Assembly: GCA_050330975.1 (NCBI GenBank)
Contig: JBHJHK010000499.1
Span: forward strand, 1 to 40,317
Direction: 5' to 3'
Origin: JBHJHK01 sp050330975
Lineage (GTDB): Bacteria > Pseudomonadota > Gammaproteobacteria > Competibacterales > Competibacteraceae
Length of the DNA: 40,317 nucleotides
In this document: positions 24,152 to 32,433 of the stretch, in pieces
Numbering within the stretch: the stretch's first letter is position 1
Layout: every line of letters begins with the position of its first letter
Notes under the pieces: generated by a model
Told to the model about the DNA's origin: nothing
Databases searched by the model: none
The model's input: the letters and a program-made list of their open reading frames with translations, nothing else
Program-made: the position numbers and the translations under genes

Positions 24152-25795
24152 CTAGTGGTGGCGGCGACGGTGTGTCAACAGACGCAATAGGCCATGGCCC
24201 GCCACACCGAGGATGGCCACCAGCAAGAGGAAGAAGCCTGCGCGATCCACAGCTTGATTTTTATCGCGTCCCGGCAGGTAAAAACCATCCAAGCCAGCGA
24301 GACGCCCATCTTTGGTGTGACACTCGACACAGCCAACGGCATCGGCGGCGGGGGCGACCATATGGGTGATGGGCCAGTACATAGCCGTATCGATAAATCC
24401 GTGTTGACCGCTGAAGGGAACGTCGGTAGTACTCATACCAGCGGCTAAGGCCTTTTCCCAATCGAGGTTTTCCCAGTAGCTCGTGCCGTCGTTGGGGCCA
24501 AAAACGTGGCTGCGCACAAGGATATTATTGACCTCGTCATAGGCTTGACGCCCCTGCATGATCTTGAAAGGCCAAATGCGGGCGTCATCGTCTTGATAAC
24601 TACCGCTGATTTCATTGAGGTAGACACGATGGCTTGGGTCGATGGTCTCGCCTAGCAGCTTGTAGACCACGTCTCCCTGGAACCAGCGATAGGCCGGGGT
24701 AACGTCCTCACCGTATTCAAATCGACCCTTGATAGACAAATAGGTATAGTGACCGTGCTCATTTTTTCCGGGTACGATTTGACCGTTTTTGTCGTAATGG
24801 CCCTTGATGGGCTGGCCATGTTCATTCCGCTGACCGGCAACTGACCAATCCCAGAGGGTTTTAGTGGCCACGCCACCGCGAGCGAACTCGGGAATATGGC
24901 AGGTTTGACAGGCGACTTTATCGACGTGGTTGTCGAGGGTTGTGGCCTGGATCAACCCACTGCTGTTGTGGTCGTGGGGGGTATGGCCGTGGCAGGACTC
25001 ACAGCTGGCGGCCTCTCGCCGTTCGCCGGGCTTGCCGGTGCCGATCTCATCTTTGGCCGTGGTGTGGTAGCGGCTACCAGCCCACTGGTGTCCCGACCCT
25101 CGGTGACAGTCTTGACAGGCCATGTTGGCGCCGTCTACCGCCATGTGCACATCGAGGCCATGATCCGGAGAGACGAGGGATGAGTCGAGGTCACCGTGTT
25201 TAACCCCATCGCCACCGCCGCCGTAAAAGTGACAGGCGCCGCAGTTCTCGCGCCCTGGCATGCCGACCTGGCGAGCGATATTGCCGAGATCTTTGGGCTG
25301 GTAGATCTTGCCACTCGATGGGGTATTGGGTTCGTAGGCTGGATGGCCGGCACCGGCGGGAATCTTGAAGTATTCACCGGTGCGGTCGTGACAGACAAGG
25401 CAGTCCACTCTATTTTCAGCGCTAAAGTCGAAGCTGTCATCCTCCCAGCCATACCCCACATGACAGCTGGTGCAGCGGGGCTCGTTGGACTGGATATTAC
25501 CGCAGAAGGCATTGATAACGTTTTTCTTACCCAGCAACTGTCCCGTTTCTGGATGGGCGTATTCCCAAGTCCAATGGATAGAGCGATGGACTTGGCGAGC
25601 AGCCTCGGTATGGCAACTCAAACAGGCCTCAGTGACTTCTGGCCCCGATTGGAAGTCCTGCTGTAAGATCTCAAATTGGGTATGGTCAGCCGTTGACGGT
25701 TTGCCACTGGCCACTGAGACTAGCGCAGCAATCAGTATCAGGAAATGCCATAGCAGTATCCATAATCGCCTCGGAGCGAATGAAGTGGTTTTCAT
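24152..25795 (-). CDS. Octaheme c-type cytochrome, tetrathionate-reductase (OTR) family
   Basis: 547 aa with a signal peptide (1-30). Eight C-x-x-C-H motifs are visible: Cys58-His62, 108-112, 132-136, 185-189, 227-231, 265-269, 296-300 and one near 505 (C-V-E-C-H). Their order and spacing and segments such as N-C-G-A-C-H-F-Y-G-G-G-G fit the octaheme tetrathionate reductase family of Shewanella, which can also reduce nitrite and hydroxylamine in vitro. The C-terminus has a membrane helix (G-F-F-L-L-L-V-A-I-L-G-V) and a His/Arg tail, so the protein is anchored facing the periplasm. Start ATG 25795 has a GAGGA site. It forms an operon with the cytochrome b gene. GC is clearly below the rest of the window, suggesting transfer. 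Confidence 0.9.
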   Translation of the reverse strand: MKTTSFAPRRLWILLWHFLILIAALVSVASGKPSTADHTQFEILQQDFQSGPEVTEACLSCHTEAARQVHRSIHWTWEYAHPETGQLLGKKNVINAFCGNIQSNEPRCTSCHVGYGWEDDSFDFSAENRVDCLVCHDRTGEYFKIPAGAGHPAYEPNTPSSGKIYQPKDLGNIARQVGMPGRENCGACHFYGGGGDGVKHGDLDSSLVSPDHGLDVHMAVDGANMACQDCHRGSGHQWAGSRYHTTAKDEIGTGKPGERREAASCESCHGHTPHDHNSSGLIQATTLDNHVDKVACQTCHIPEFARGGVATKTLWDWSVAGQRNEHGQPIKGHYDKNGQIVPGKNEHGHYTYLSIKGRFEYGEDVTPAYRWFQGDVVYKLLGETIDPSHRVYLNEISGSYQDDDARIWPFKIMQGRQAYDEVNNILVRSHVFGPNDGTSYWENLDWEKALAAGMSTTDVPFSGQHGFIDTAMYWPITHMVAPAADAVGCVECHTKDGRLAGLDGFYLPGRDKNQAVDRAGFFLLLVAILGVAGHGLLRLLTHRRRHH

Positions 25796-26096
25796 AGTGG
25801 ATATTCCTCATTGGTGATCCACGATCATTAACTGCCACCGGTAAATAATTTTTATCTAAGAACTCTAAGACCTATTGTGGTATCTATTTGGCCAATACTG
25901 ACTACGGGATATTCCTAGTCGACGGCCGGGGCGAGGAGGATGTCGGCGATAAAGCCCACAGCAGGAGGAAGCACCAACAGCGTCGGTGAGGGTGTAACGG
26001 CCCTGGACATGGGGACTATCTCACAGCTCGTTTCAGTGGCCCACCGCCGGTGGGCCGCCGATGGGCATAACTCAACGGATCAAACGGCTACCATCA
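25796..26096. other. Intergenic region, no gene
   Basis: About 300 bases. The part next to the octaheme gene is AT-rich and should hold its promoter. A perfect 8-bp hairpin (GGCCCACC at 26038-26045, GGTGGGCC at 26049-26056, loop GCC) lies just after the DsrE-like gene's stop and may end its transcript, although no U run follows. A 27-codon frame on the minus strand was judged too weak to call. Confidence 0.5.
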
Positions 26097-26591
26097 CTAA
26101 AAAGTAAACAGCTTGACGCCGGGCTCCAGCAGGGCCGTGGCGATGGCGGGGGGCTTGGCGACGCCGACACCTTCCACCAGATCCGCCTCGGTGTGGTCGC
26201 TGTTGGGGAGGTAAATGGCGCACACCTCCACGGTGACTTGGTGCTCCATGAGCCGCTTGAGGAGCATCTGAGGGGAGAGATCCCGGGGCTTAAAGCGCAC
26301 CTCCTCCCCCTCGGCCAGAGCCAGATCGCCGCCGGGCCCACAGAGCAGCACCTGGACCGTCTTGCCCTGATTGAGAACCTGATTGGACAGCACCATGGCC
26401 ATCATCTGGGTCTGGGGATCGGGGCTTGAGACCACCACAAAAACCCCCTTGACTTCGGCCCCTGGGGCGTCCTCAGCCTCGGCGGCTAACAGCGCACTCG
26501 GCGAGGCGACCAGCAGCAAAGCCCCCAGGAGCCCCAGGCCCAGGCGCTTGATGATGGCTGGGGCGGGATGGATCGAGCAAATTGCAGACAT
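26097..26591 (-). CDS. Periplasmic DsrE/DsrF-like protein
   Basis: 164 aa from ATG 26591 (AAGGAA site). A basic N-terminus and hydrophobic core (G-L-G-L-L-G-A-L-L-L-V-A-S) form a signal peptide ending near A-L-L-A-A. The mature part is a DsrE-type fold: V-F-V-V-V-S-S-P-D-P-Q-T-Q-M-M-A-M, V-Q-V-L-L-C-G-P-G-G-D (Cys84) and V-T-V-E-V-C-A-I-Y-L-P-N (Cys124). DsrE-fold proteins carry sulfur as persulfide on conserved Cys. A periplasmic version beside a rhodanese-like protein and an octaheme cytochrome suggests a sulfur-transfer or sensing role. It lies 200 bases downstream of the rhodanese gene. Confidence 0.8.
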   Translation of the reverse strand: MSAICSIHPAPAIIKRLGLGLLGALLLVASPSALLAAEAEDAPGAEVKGVFVVVSSPDPQTQMMAMVLSNQVLNQGKTVQVLLCGPGGDLALAEGEEVRFKPRDLSPQMLLKRLMEHQVTVEVCAIYLPNSDHTEADLVEGVGVAKPPAIATALLEPGVKLFTF

Positions 26592-26791
26592 GGCTGATTC
26601 CTTTGGTTTTAACGGCAACGGGCAACGGTCTATCAAACGGTCTATCAACGGTGGTGAGCAGCGATCCAGCGCTTGCCGGGATTGGCAAGCAGGCGAGGAG
26701 GGCTCATCTCTCCTCGCCCAGAGGGCGGCCCAGGGGATAACACCCCGGGGTGCGCCCTTCAATTTCGGGGGGCGATACACCCAGGCTCCCT

Positions 26792-27166
26792 TCAATGGAC
26801 CGGCAGACCCAGGGCTTGCCACTGGTGCATGCCGCCTTGAAGGGAGGCGACCTCTCCGTAGCCCAGAGTCATCAAGCTGTATGCGGCGAGAGTCGAGCGA
26901 TAGCCGCGACTGCTGTAGAGCACTAAGGGCCGGCTGAAGGGTGGCCCCTTCAAACGCTCTGGCAGGGCAAACTCCAAGAGCCCTCGGGGGATATTGATCG
27001 CCTCGGGGAGGAAACCCAGCAGCACTTCCTCGGGCTCCCGCACATCCACCAACCAGCAGTGCTCTTGCTTTGCCACCAGGCTCAACGGCGACCACTCCAG
27101 CACCAGCGGCCGATAGGGAGCCACCAGCGCCTCGGGCGTCAGGGGGACATCGAGATCCTCAGCCAT
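26792..27166 (-). CDS. Rhodanese-like domain protein lacking the catalytic cysteine
   Basis: 124 aa from ATG 27166 (GTG 27172 is an alternative). A single rhodanese domain has W-L-V-D-V-R-E-P-E-E near residue 38, A-I-N-I-P-R-G near 57 and L-V-L-Y-S-S-R-G-Y-R-S at 81-91, then the Q-G-G-M-H-Q-W-Q helix. In active rhodaneses this loop reads C-x-x-G-x-R-S; here the Cys position is Ser85, so persulfide chemistry is unlikely and a structural or binding role is more probable. The only other Cys is Cys37. It is the first gene of the minus-strand pair with the DsrE-like gene and is divergent from the sigma54 activator; a -24/-12 type promoter lies 36 bases upstream. Confidence 0.85.
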   Translation of the reverse strand: MAEDLDVPLTPEALVAPYRPLVLEWSPLSLVAKQEHCWLVDVREPEEVLLGFLPEAINIPRGLLEFALPERLKGPPFSRPLVLYSSRGYRSTLAAYSLMTLGYGEVASLQGGMHQWQALGLPVH

Positions 27167-27201
27167 AACCACGACCTCGCAGCGGGAGATAACCCCTTCT
27201 C

Positions 27202-27217
27202 AGCGAGAAGCGTGCCA
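27202..27217 (-). promoter_or_regulatory. Predicted sigma54 (-24/-12) promoter for rhodanese-dsrE genes
   Basis: On the minus strand the sequence is TGGCACGCTTCTCGCT: TGGCAC, five bases, then TCGCT, against the consensus TGGCAC-N5-TTGCA. The invariant GG and GC pairs are 10 bases apart as required. Transcription would begin near 27191, about 25 bases before the ATG at 27166. A sigma54-type activator is encoded divergently next door, which supports the call. Confidence 0.65.
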
Positions 27218-27342
27218 TCCATCAGCAAAATCTAAAGTTGTTTTTAATTCAGCAATATAGAGGGCTTTATTGACGATTTCGGCCCCGATCTGCTGGCGCA
27301 CTGGGCCACGTCCGCCTAAACTGGCAGCCATATACTTCAGCC

Positions 27343-27360
27343 TCTGCCGATCGCGGCAGA
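27343..27360. promoter_or_regulatory. Inverted repeat, candidate activator binding site
   Basis: TCTGCCG (27343-27349), spacer ATCG, CGGCAGA (27354-27360). It is perfect over 7 bp per arm, 16 bases before the activator's start codon and about 130 bases upstream of the minus-strand -24 box. That distance is usual for an enhancer-type site of a sigma54 activator; it may also serve autoregulation. Confidence 0.5.
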
Positions 27361-27376
27361 TTCCGGTGAGGATCCC

Positions 27377-28723
27377 ATGGAACCCCTACCCGATATGCGG
27401 GCGGTCCTCGACTGCCTGCCCTCCCCCGCCGTGCTATTGAGCAGCGACTATCACATTCTGTTGGCCAACCAGGCCTACATCGACCAATACGGCGATGGTC
27501 GGCCATTGCGCCAACGCCACTGCTATGAGGTCTCCCACCGCTACGACAAACCCTGCGACCTCGCCGGGGAGAGTTGCCCGTTGCGGGAGAGTCTGGCCAG
27601 CGGTCAGCCCCGGCGGGTACTCCACGTCCACCACACCAACCACGGCCAGGAATACGTCGACGTCGAGACCTATCCGGTTCGCGACCCGCGGGGGCGGGTT
27701 CGCTACTTGGTGGAGATCATGCGCTGCAGCGAGGTGGCCCAGCAGGGGGTGACCCAGCTGGGGTTGATCGGCCGCTCCCCCCCCTTTACCCAGATGCTGG
27801 AGCTCGCCGAGCGGGCGGCCAACAGCGAGGTGACGGTGATGCTGTTGGGGGAGTCGGGGAGCGGCAAGGAGCGAGTGGCCCAGTTGATCCATCGCCGCAG
27901 CCCCCGGGCCTCAAAGCCCTTTGTGCCAGTGGAGTGTTCCGGGCTGGCGGAGTCTTTGTTTGAGAGCGAACTGTTTGGCCACGAGAAGGGGGCCTTTACT
28001 GGGGCCCACCACCGCAAACAGGGGCTGGTGGAGGCCGCCGCCGGGGGAACGCTGTTTCTCGACGAGATCGGCGATGTGAGTCTGGGGCTGCAGGTGAAGC
28101 TGTTGCGGCTATTGGAGACCCGGCGCTTTCGCCGGGTGGGGGGCACCGATCTCCAGCGGGCGGACTTTCGATTGATCTGCGCCACCAACCGCGACCTGGA
28201 GGGCATGGTGGCGGTGGGGCAGTTTCGCCAAGACCTCTACTATCGCCTCAACGTGTTTGAGATCGAGCTGCCGCCCCTGCGCCAGCGCCCCGGGGATCTG
28301 CCGTTGTTGTTGGAGGGTTTGGTGACCCAGCTGGCCCCCAAGCGCAAGATTCAGATCGCCCCAGAGACCTTGGCGCTGCTCCAGCGCTACCCCTTCCCCG
28401 GCAACGTCCGGGAGCTGCGCAATATCGTAGAGCGGGCGCTGTTGTTGATGGATGGCCCGCTGCTGCTGCCCCGGCACCTCCCCAAGCGCTGCCGCCAGGT
28501 CGACGCCGACGACGCCCCCCCACCGAGGGGCAGCGCCAGCTCTGGCTCAGCGGGCGCCGAGCTGCCAGAGCTCATCCCCCTCAAAGAGCTGGAGCGTCGC
28601 TACCTACAGCAGGTGGTGGCTCGCTACTCCGGCGATCGCTCCAGCCTCGCCCGCGAGCTCGGCTTGAGCGAACGGGCCCTCTATCGGCGCCTCGCCCAGC
28701 TGGGCGACACCCCTGGGGGTTGA
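27377..28723 (+). CDS. PAS-domain sigma54-dependent transcriptional activator
   Basis: 448 aa. An N-terminal PAS domain (residues 8-120) carries Cys49, His54, Cys60 and Cys67 in a compact segment (H-C-Y-E-V-S-H then P-C-D-L-A-G-E-S-C-P) that could sense redox state or bind a ligand or metal. The central AAA+ domain has Walker A G-E-S-G-S-G-K (158-164), the sigma54-contacting G-A-F-T-G-A (205-210), Walker B G-T-L-F-L-D-E (224-230) and the P-x-P-G-N-V-R-E-L sensor region. The C-terminal Fis-type helix-turn-helix is R-S-S-L-A-R-E-L-G-L-S-E-R-A-L-Y-R-R. No phosphoreceiver domain is present. It most likely activates the divergent rhodanese-DsrE genes and possibly the octaheme operon. Confidence 0.92.
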   Translation: MEPLPDMRAVLDCLPSPAVLLSSDYHILLANQAYIDQYGDGRPLRQRHCYEVSHRYDKPCDLAGESCPLRESLASGQPRRVLHVHHTNHGQEYVDVETYPVRDPRGRVRYLVEIMRCSEVAQQGVTQLGLIGRSPPFTQMLELAERAANSEVTVMLLGESGSGKERVAQLIHRRSPRASKPFVPVECSGLAESLFESELFGHEKGAFTGAHHRKQGLVEAAAGGTLFLDEIGDVSLGLQVKLLRLLETRRFRRVGGTDLQRADFRLICATNRDLEGMVAVGQFRQDLYYRLNVFEIELPPLRQRPGDLPLLLEGLVTQLAPKRKIQIAPETLALLQRYPFPGNVRELRNIVERALLLMDGPLLLPRHLPKRCRQVDADDAPPPRGSASSGSAGAELPELIPLKELERRYLQQVVARYSGDRSSLARELGLSERALYRRLAQLGDTPGG

Positions 28724-28870
28724 CCCCTTGGGGCTGTGGAATTCTCGTGGTGCGGGCCCTCACACCCCATGGCCAACACGGGCTCCCCGTCCCCGCCGGG
28801 AAGTTGACCGTGGAACTCACCCCGCCCCCCGCCGGGTAGTGGCCAGCCAAAGCCCCCCGAGGAACAACAA

Positions 28871-29440
28871 TCACCCCGACAGCTTTTCCACCAACCGGAA
28901 GCGAGTCCCGGTCAGCCAGCGCCCGGCCCAGACGGCGGCCAGGGCATAGGCCCCGTCCAGCAGGGTTGCCACCGCCATAAACGTGCCCCCCAACAGCAGC
29001 GTCTGGACCAGGGGATCCCCCTGGGGATCGACGAACTGGGGGATGAAAGCGCCGAAGAACAACAGCGCCTTGGGGTTGGACCAAATGACCCAAAAGCCCT
29101 GCCAAAACCACTGGCTGTGGCTGCCCCGGGCGGCCGAAGCGGCGGCGAGTTCGCCATCGGAGCGCCACATCCGCACCCCCAGCCAGATAAGATAGGCCGC
29201 CCCCAGCCAGCGCAACACGTCAAACAGCCCCGCCATGGCACTCACCACCGTGGTCAGCCCCACGGCCAATACCCCCACCATGGTGGCCAATCCCAGTTGG
29301 GTGCCGGCGACGTTGAGCAGTCCAGCCCTAGGGCCAGACCGCAGGCTGTTGGCGATGATCACCGTCACCGTGGGGCCGGGGACGATGACCACGGCGGCAC
29401 AGGCCAGGATGTAGGTGAGGTACCAAACGGGGTCGATCAC
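28871..29440 (-). CDS. LysE/RhtB-family amino-acid exporter
   Basis: 189 aa from GTG 29440, with about six hydrophobic helices. The N-terminal signature V-I-V-P-G-P-T-V-T-V-I-I-A-N-S-L-R-S-G matches the conserved P-G-P segment of LysE/RhtB carriers, and W-S-N-P-K-A-L-L-F-F-G-A-F-I-P-Q-F is the second family motif. It would export an amino acid or derivative. It is slightly shorter than the typical 200-210 aa. Not obviously in an operon; the gene upstream on the same strand is a LysR regulator 71 bases away, which may control it. Confidence 0.88.
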   Translation of the reverse strand: MIDPVWYLTYILACAAVVIVPGPTVTVIIANSLRSGPRAGLLNVAGTQLGLATMVGVLAVGLTTVVSAMAGLFDVLRWLGAAYLIWLGVRMWRSDGELAAASAARGSHSQWFWQGFWVIWSNPKALLFFGAFIPQFVDPQGDPLVQTLLLGGTFMAVATLLDGAYALAAVWAGRWLTGTRFRLVEKLSG

Positions 29441-29511
29441 GGCAAAGCGCTCCTTGTAACTCCTGGTGGGATGACCCCAGGAAAAGGGGACTTCTCGACG
29501 ACCTTAGCAGA

Positions 29512-30429
29512 CTAGTCCCCCCGATACCCCCCCACGTGTTCCTTGAGAAAATCGATCAACGCCCGGGTCTTGCGGGGAATATAGGCCCTGGAGGGATAGA
29601 GAATCCAAGCGGCGGTGGCAAAATCCGTCGCCGTGGCCCGGTGGTGGGGCAAAAGATCCACCAAGTGTCCCCGGTCCAGGTCGGCGTCGACCAGCCAGTC
29701 GGCCAGCAGCGCCGGGCCCAACCCCGCCAGGGCGGCGCGGTGGAGGGCCAGGGGGTTGGAAATGACCACCGACCCCCCCACGGCCACCTCCTCCACCGGC
29801 GCCCCCGGATCTCGGAGGGAGCGAAACCGCCAGTGGCTGCGGTAGCCCTTGAGGGTCAGCAGCAGACAGTCCCGCTCCTTCAAGTCCCCGGGGTGCCCCA
29901 GGGCGCCGTGGCGGGCCACATAGGCAGGGCTAGCGCACACCCGATAACGGGTGGCCCGCAGCTTGGTACCCACTAGGTTGGCATCGGGCGCCGGCCCCAG
30001 CCGAATGGCCAGGTCGATGCGCTGGTCGATGAGATCCAAGACCTCATCGGTCAACAGCAACTCCACCGCCAAGGCCGGAAACGCCCGGCGCAAGGGCTCC
30101 AGCAACGGCACCAGGCACTGATAACCAAAGGCGACGGAGGCCGTCACCCGCAGTTGGCCGGCGGGGGCGGCCACGGTGTCCAGGGCCTCTGAGCGGGCCC
30201 GCTCCAGGGCCTCCACCAACCGCTGGACCCGCTCGTAGTACAACGCCCCCGCCTCGGTGGGGGCCAGCCGCCGGGTGGTGCGCTGGAGCAGTCGAAAGCC
30301 CAGCTCCGCCTCCAGCAGCGCCACGGCCCGGGATACCGTGGAGGGATCGAGGTCGCGCTCCCGGGCCACGGCGGCAAAACTGCCCCGCTGGACCACGTCG
30401 ATGAACAGCGTCAAGGCGTCGGTGTTCAT
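29512..30429 (-). CDS. LysR-family transcriptional regulator
   Basis: 305 aa. A helix-turn-helix (residues 1-60, S-F-A-A-V-A-R-E-R-D-L-D-P-S-T-V-S-R-A-V) and a C-terminal effector domain with L-T-V/L-R-L-G segments (I-D-L-A-I-R-L-G-P) place it in the CrgA-like LTTR branch. It is divergent from the dioxygenase-like gene at 30531, with a 101-base shared region; regulation of that gene is likely. LysE-type exporter gene follows downstream. Confidence 0.9.
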   Translation of the reverse strand: MNTDALTLFIDVVQRGSFAAVARERDLDPSTVSRAVALLEAELGFRLLQRTTRRLAPTEAGALYYERVQRLVEALERARSEALDTVAAPAGQLRVTASVAFGYQCLVPLLEPLRRAFPALAVELLLTDEVLDLIDQRIDLAIRLGPAPDANLVGTKLRATRYRVCASPAYVARHGALGHPGDLKERDCLLLTLKGYRSHWRFRSLRDPGAPVEEVAVGGSVVISNPLALHRAALAGLGPALLADWLVDADLDRGHLVDLLPHHRATATDFATAAWILYPSRAYIPRKTRALIDFLKEHVGGYRGD

Positions 30430-30530
30430 CGGCGACCACCCCGGGGATCGACGCCGGGAAATAACCCCCGGGGTAGAGCGTCTAAGGATTTACCCTTTAC
30501 CACATCATCCCCTCGGGAGGAGTGTTCACC

Positions 30531-31175
30531 ATGTTCCATCGTCTATCGCGCCGGGCGCTGCTGTTGGCGGGCGCCGCTACGGCCGCCCTGGGCGGGTTGG
30601 GCCAACGGGCCAAGGCCCTCGTGCGGCCCCGCACCCCCGCCCTCACCCCGGGCCCCTTCTACCCCCCCGAAGCGCAACGCTTTGCCGATCAAGACTGGGA
30701 CCTGGTCAAGATCGAGGGCCAAGTGCGCCGGGCCGGCGGGGAGATTTTGCACCTGACGGGCCGGGTGGTGGACACCGGCGGCCAACCCGTGGCGGGGGCC
30801 ACCGTGGAAATTTGGCAGTGCGACGCCAACGGGCGCTACCTCCACAGCTGGGACCGCGGGCGCCACGCGCCTCGGGACAGCCACTTCCAAGGCTACGGGG
30901 TGGCGATGAGCGACGCCGCGGGCCACTACCGGTTTCGCACCATCAAGCCCGTGTCCTACCCCGGCCGCACCCCCCAAATCCCCCCCCGCCTCACCCCGCC
31001 GACGGGGTCGAACCTGGAGGCCTTGACCACCCAATTGTTTATCCAAGACCACCCCGATAATCGCCGCGACGGTCTGTTTCGCCGCTTGGACCACCGGGAG
31101 CAACGGGCCAGCGCCATGGACCTGGCCCGCCGCCCCGACGGCGATTGGGATACCCAGTTCGACTTTGTCCTGTGA
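30531..31175 (+). CDS. Intradiol ring-cleavage dioxygenase-like protein, iron histidines missing
   Basis: 214 aa from ATG 30531, placed 9 bases after GGGAGGAG; an upstream GTG at 30522 is too close to that site. S-R-R-A-L-L-L-A-G-A resembles a twin-arginine signal, so the protein is probably exported. The fold is that of standalone intradiol dioxygenases: G-P-F-Y-P-P near 41, V-E-I-W-Q-C-D-A-N-G-R-Y (Tyr103), F-Q-G-Y-G and Y-R-F-R-T-I-K-P-V-S-Y (Tyr143). Active relatives then have H-I-H supplying two iron ligands. Here the segment is G-R-T-P-Q-I-P-P-R, so residues 149 and 151 are Gln and Pro. Both Tyr ligands remain. It is probably not an ordinary Fe(III) dioxygenase. Confidence 0.8.
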   Translation: MFHRLSRRALLLAGAATAALGGLGQRAKALVRPRTPALTPGPFYPPEAQRFADQDWDLVKIEGQVRRAGGEILHLTGRVVDTGGQPVAGATVEIWQCDANGRYLHSWDRGRHAPRDSHFQGYGVAMSDAAGHYRFRTIKPVSYPGRTPQIPPRLTPPTGSNLEALTTQLFIQDHPDNRRDGLFRRLDHREQRASAMDLARRPDGDWDTQFDFVL

Positions 31176-31397
31176 CACCGGGCCAACCCCGCGCCCCGGG
31201 CCAAGGCGAGGGGCCGGGGTAAAAGCTCCGTCCCCCTCCAACCCCACTATCCCCGCAGAATCCCTCGATAGTCAAAGCCTTTATTGCTGCAAAAAATCCA
31301 CGAATATCCTGAAGGGCGGCCCCTGTCCCAGGCACCGTTAGGCCATTAAGGTGACGGCCATGGAGATCACCTCCGTCACTTTCAAGAGGACTAACCC

Positions 31398-32264
31398 GTG
31401 GGTCGGATTGCATTTTTGGGCCTGGGCGCCATGGGCGCTCCCATGGCCATGAACCTGGTCAAGGCCGGTCACCCGGTGACGGTTTGGAACCGCTCTGGGG
31501 CCGCCGCAGAGCCCCTGGTGGCCGCCGGAGCCACGGCGGCCCCCTCCCCCCGGGAGGCCGCCCTCGATGCCGAGTTTGTCATCAGTATGGTGAGCGACGA
31601 CCAGGCTTCTAGAGAGGTGTGGTTGGACGACAGCGACGGCGCCTTGGCGGGTCTCGCCGCCCGTACTGTGGCCGTGGAGTCCAGCACCCTGACCCCCGGC
31701 TGGATCCTCGAATTGAGCTCGGCGGTGACCGAGGGCGGCGGGGTATTCCTCGACGCCCCCGTGGCTGGGTCGCGGCCCCAGGCCGAGGCCGGACAATTGA
31801 TTTTCCTCGTCGGGGGCGAAGCCGCGGTTCTAGAGCGGGCAAGGCCGTTATTGGCGGCCATGGGTGGCGCCATCCACCACGCGGGGTCCACGGGCAATGG
31901 CGCTACCATCAAGCTGGTGGTCAATACCCTGTTGGCCACCCAGAGCGCCGTGGTAGGAGAGTTGTTGGGCTACCTGGACAAGGCGGGACTCGACCTGGCC
32001 AAGGCCGGGGAAGTCCTGAGCCAAATCCCCGTGGTGAGCCCCGCCGCCGCGGGGATGATAAAGCTGATGCTCAACCGCGCCTTTGCCCCCCTGTTCCCCA
32101 TCGACTTGGTGGTCAAAGACCTGGACTACGCCGTGGCCAGCGCCTGGGATGTGGGGGCTTCTCTACCCACCACCACAGCGGTGGCAAAGGCCTTTAAAGA
32201 CGTCCAACAGCGGGGCCACGGGGCCGAGAATATCTCGGCGGTGGTCCAGCTGTTTCGCCCCTAG
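31398..32264 (+). CDS. 3-hydroxyisobutyrate dehydrogenase-family NAD(P) oxidoreductase
   Basis: 288 aa from GTG 31398 (AGAGGA site). N-terminal Rossmann motif G-L-G-A-M-G-A-P-M-A is at 8-17. The substrate segment D-A-P-V-A-G-S-R-P-Q-A-E-A-G is at 119-132, and catalytic Lys172 lies in G-N-G-A-T-I-K-L-V-V-N. The helical C-terminal domain completes the beta-hydroxyacid dehydrogenase fold. It oxidises a beta-hydroxy acid or reduces a semialdehyde; the exact substrate is not readable. It stands alone on its strand. Confidence 0.9.
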   Translation: MGRIAFLGLGAMGAPMAMNLVKAGHPVTVWNRSGAAAEPLVAAGATAAPSPREAALDAEFVISMVSDDQASREVWLDDSDGALAGLAARTVAVESSTLTPGWILELSSAVTEGGGVFLDAPVAGSRPQAEAGQLIFLVGGEAAVLERARPLLAAMGGAIHHAGSTGNGATIKLVVNTLLATQSAVVGELLGYLDKAGLDLAKAGEVLSQIPVVSPAAAGMIKLMLNRAFAPLFPIDLVVKDLDYAVASAWDVGASLPTTTAVAKAFKDVQQRGHGAENISAVVQLFRP

Positions 32265-32433
32265 AGGTCTTTGGCTGTTCGGGATCGCGCCCATGGTCGC
32301 CGACAATGCCCCCGGCTTGGGGGGCATCGGCAACCGCCCATCCCACCCTGTTCCAACCACCGGGTAATTGGGTACACCCCTCGAAGACGGGTGGCGTCGA
32401 GCTCGCCCAGTCACTAGCCTGTAGCAACTGTCT

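Noticed and set aside
25900..26015. 27-codon minus-strand frame after the DsrE-like gene
   Set aside because: No ribosome site, no recognisable product.
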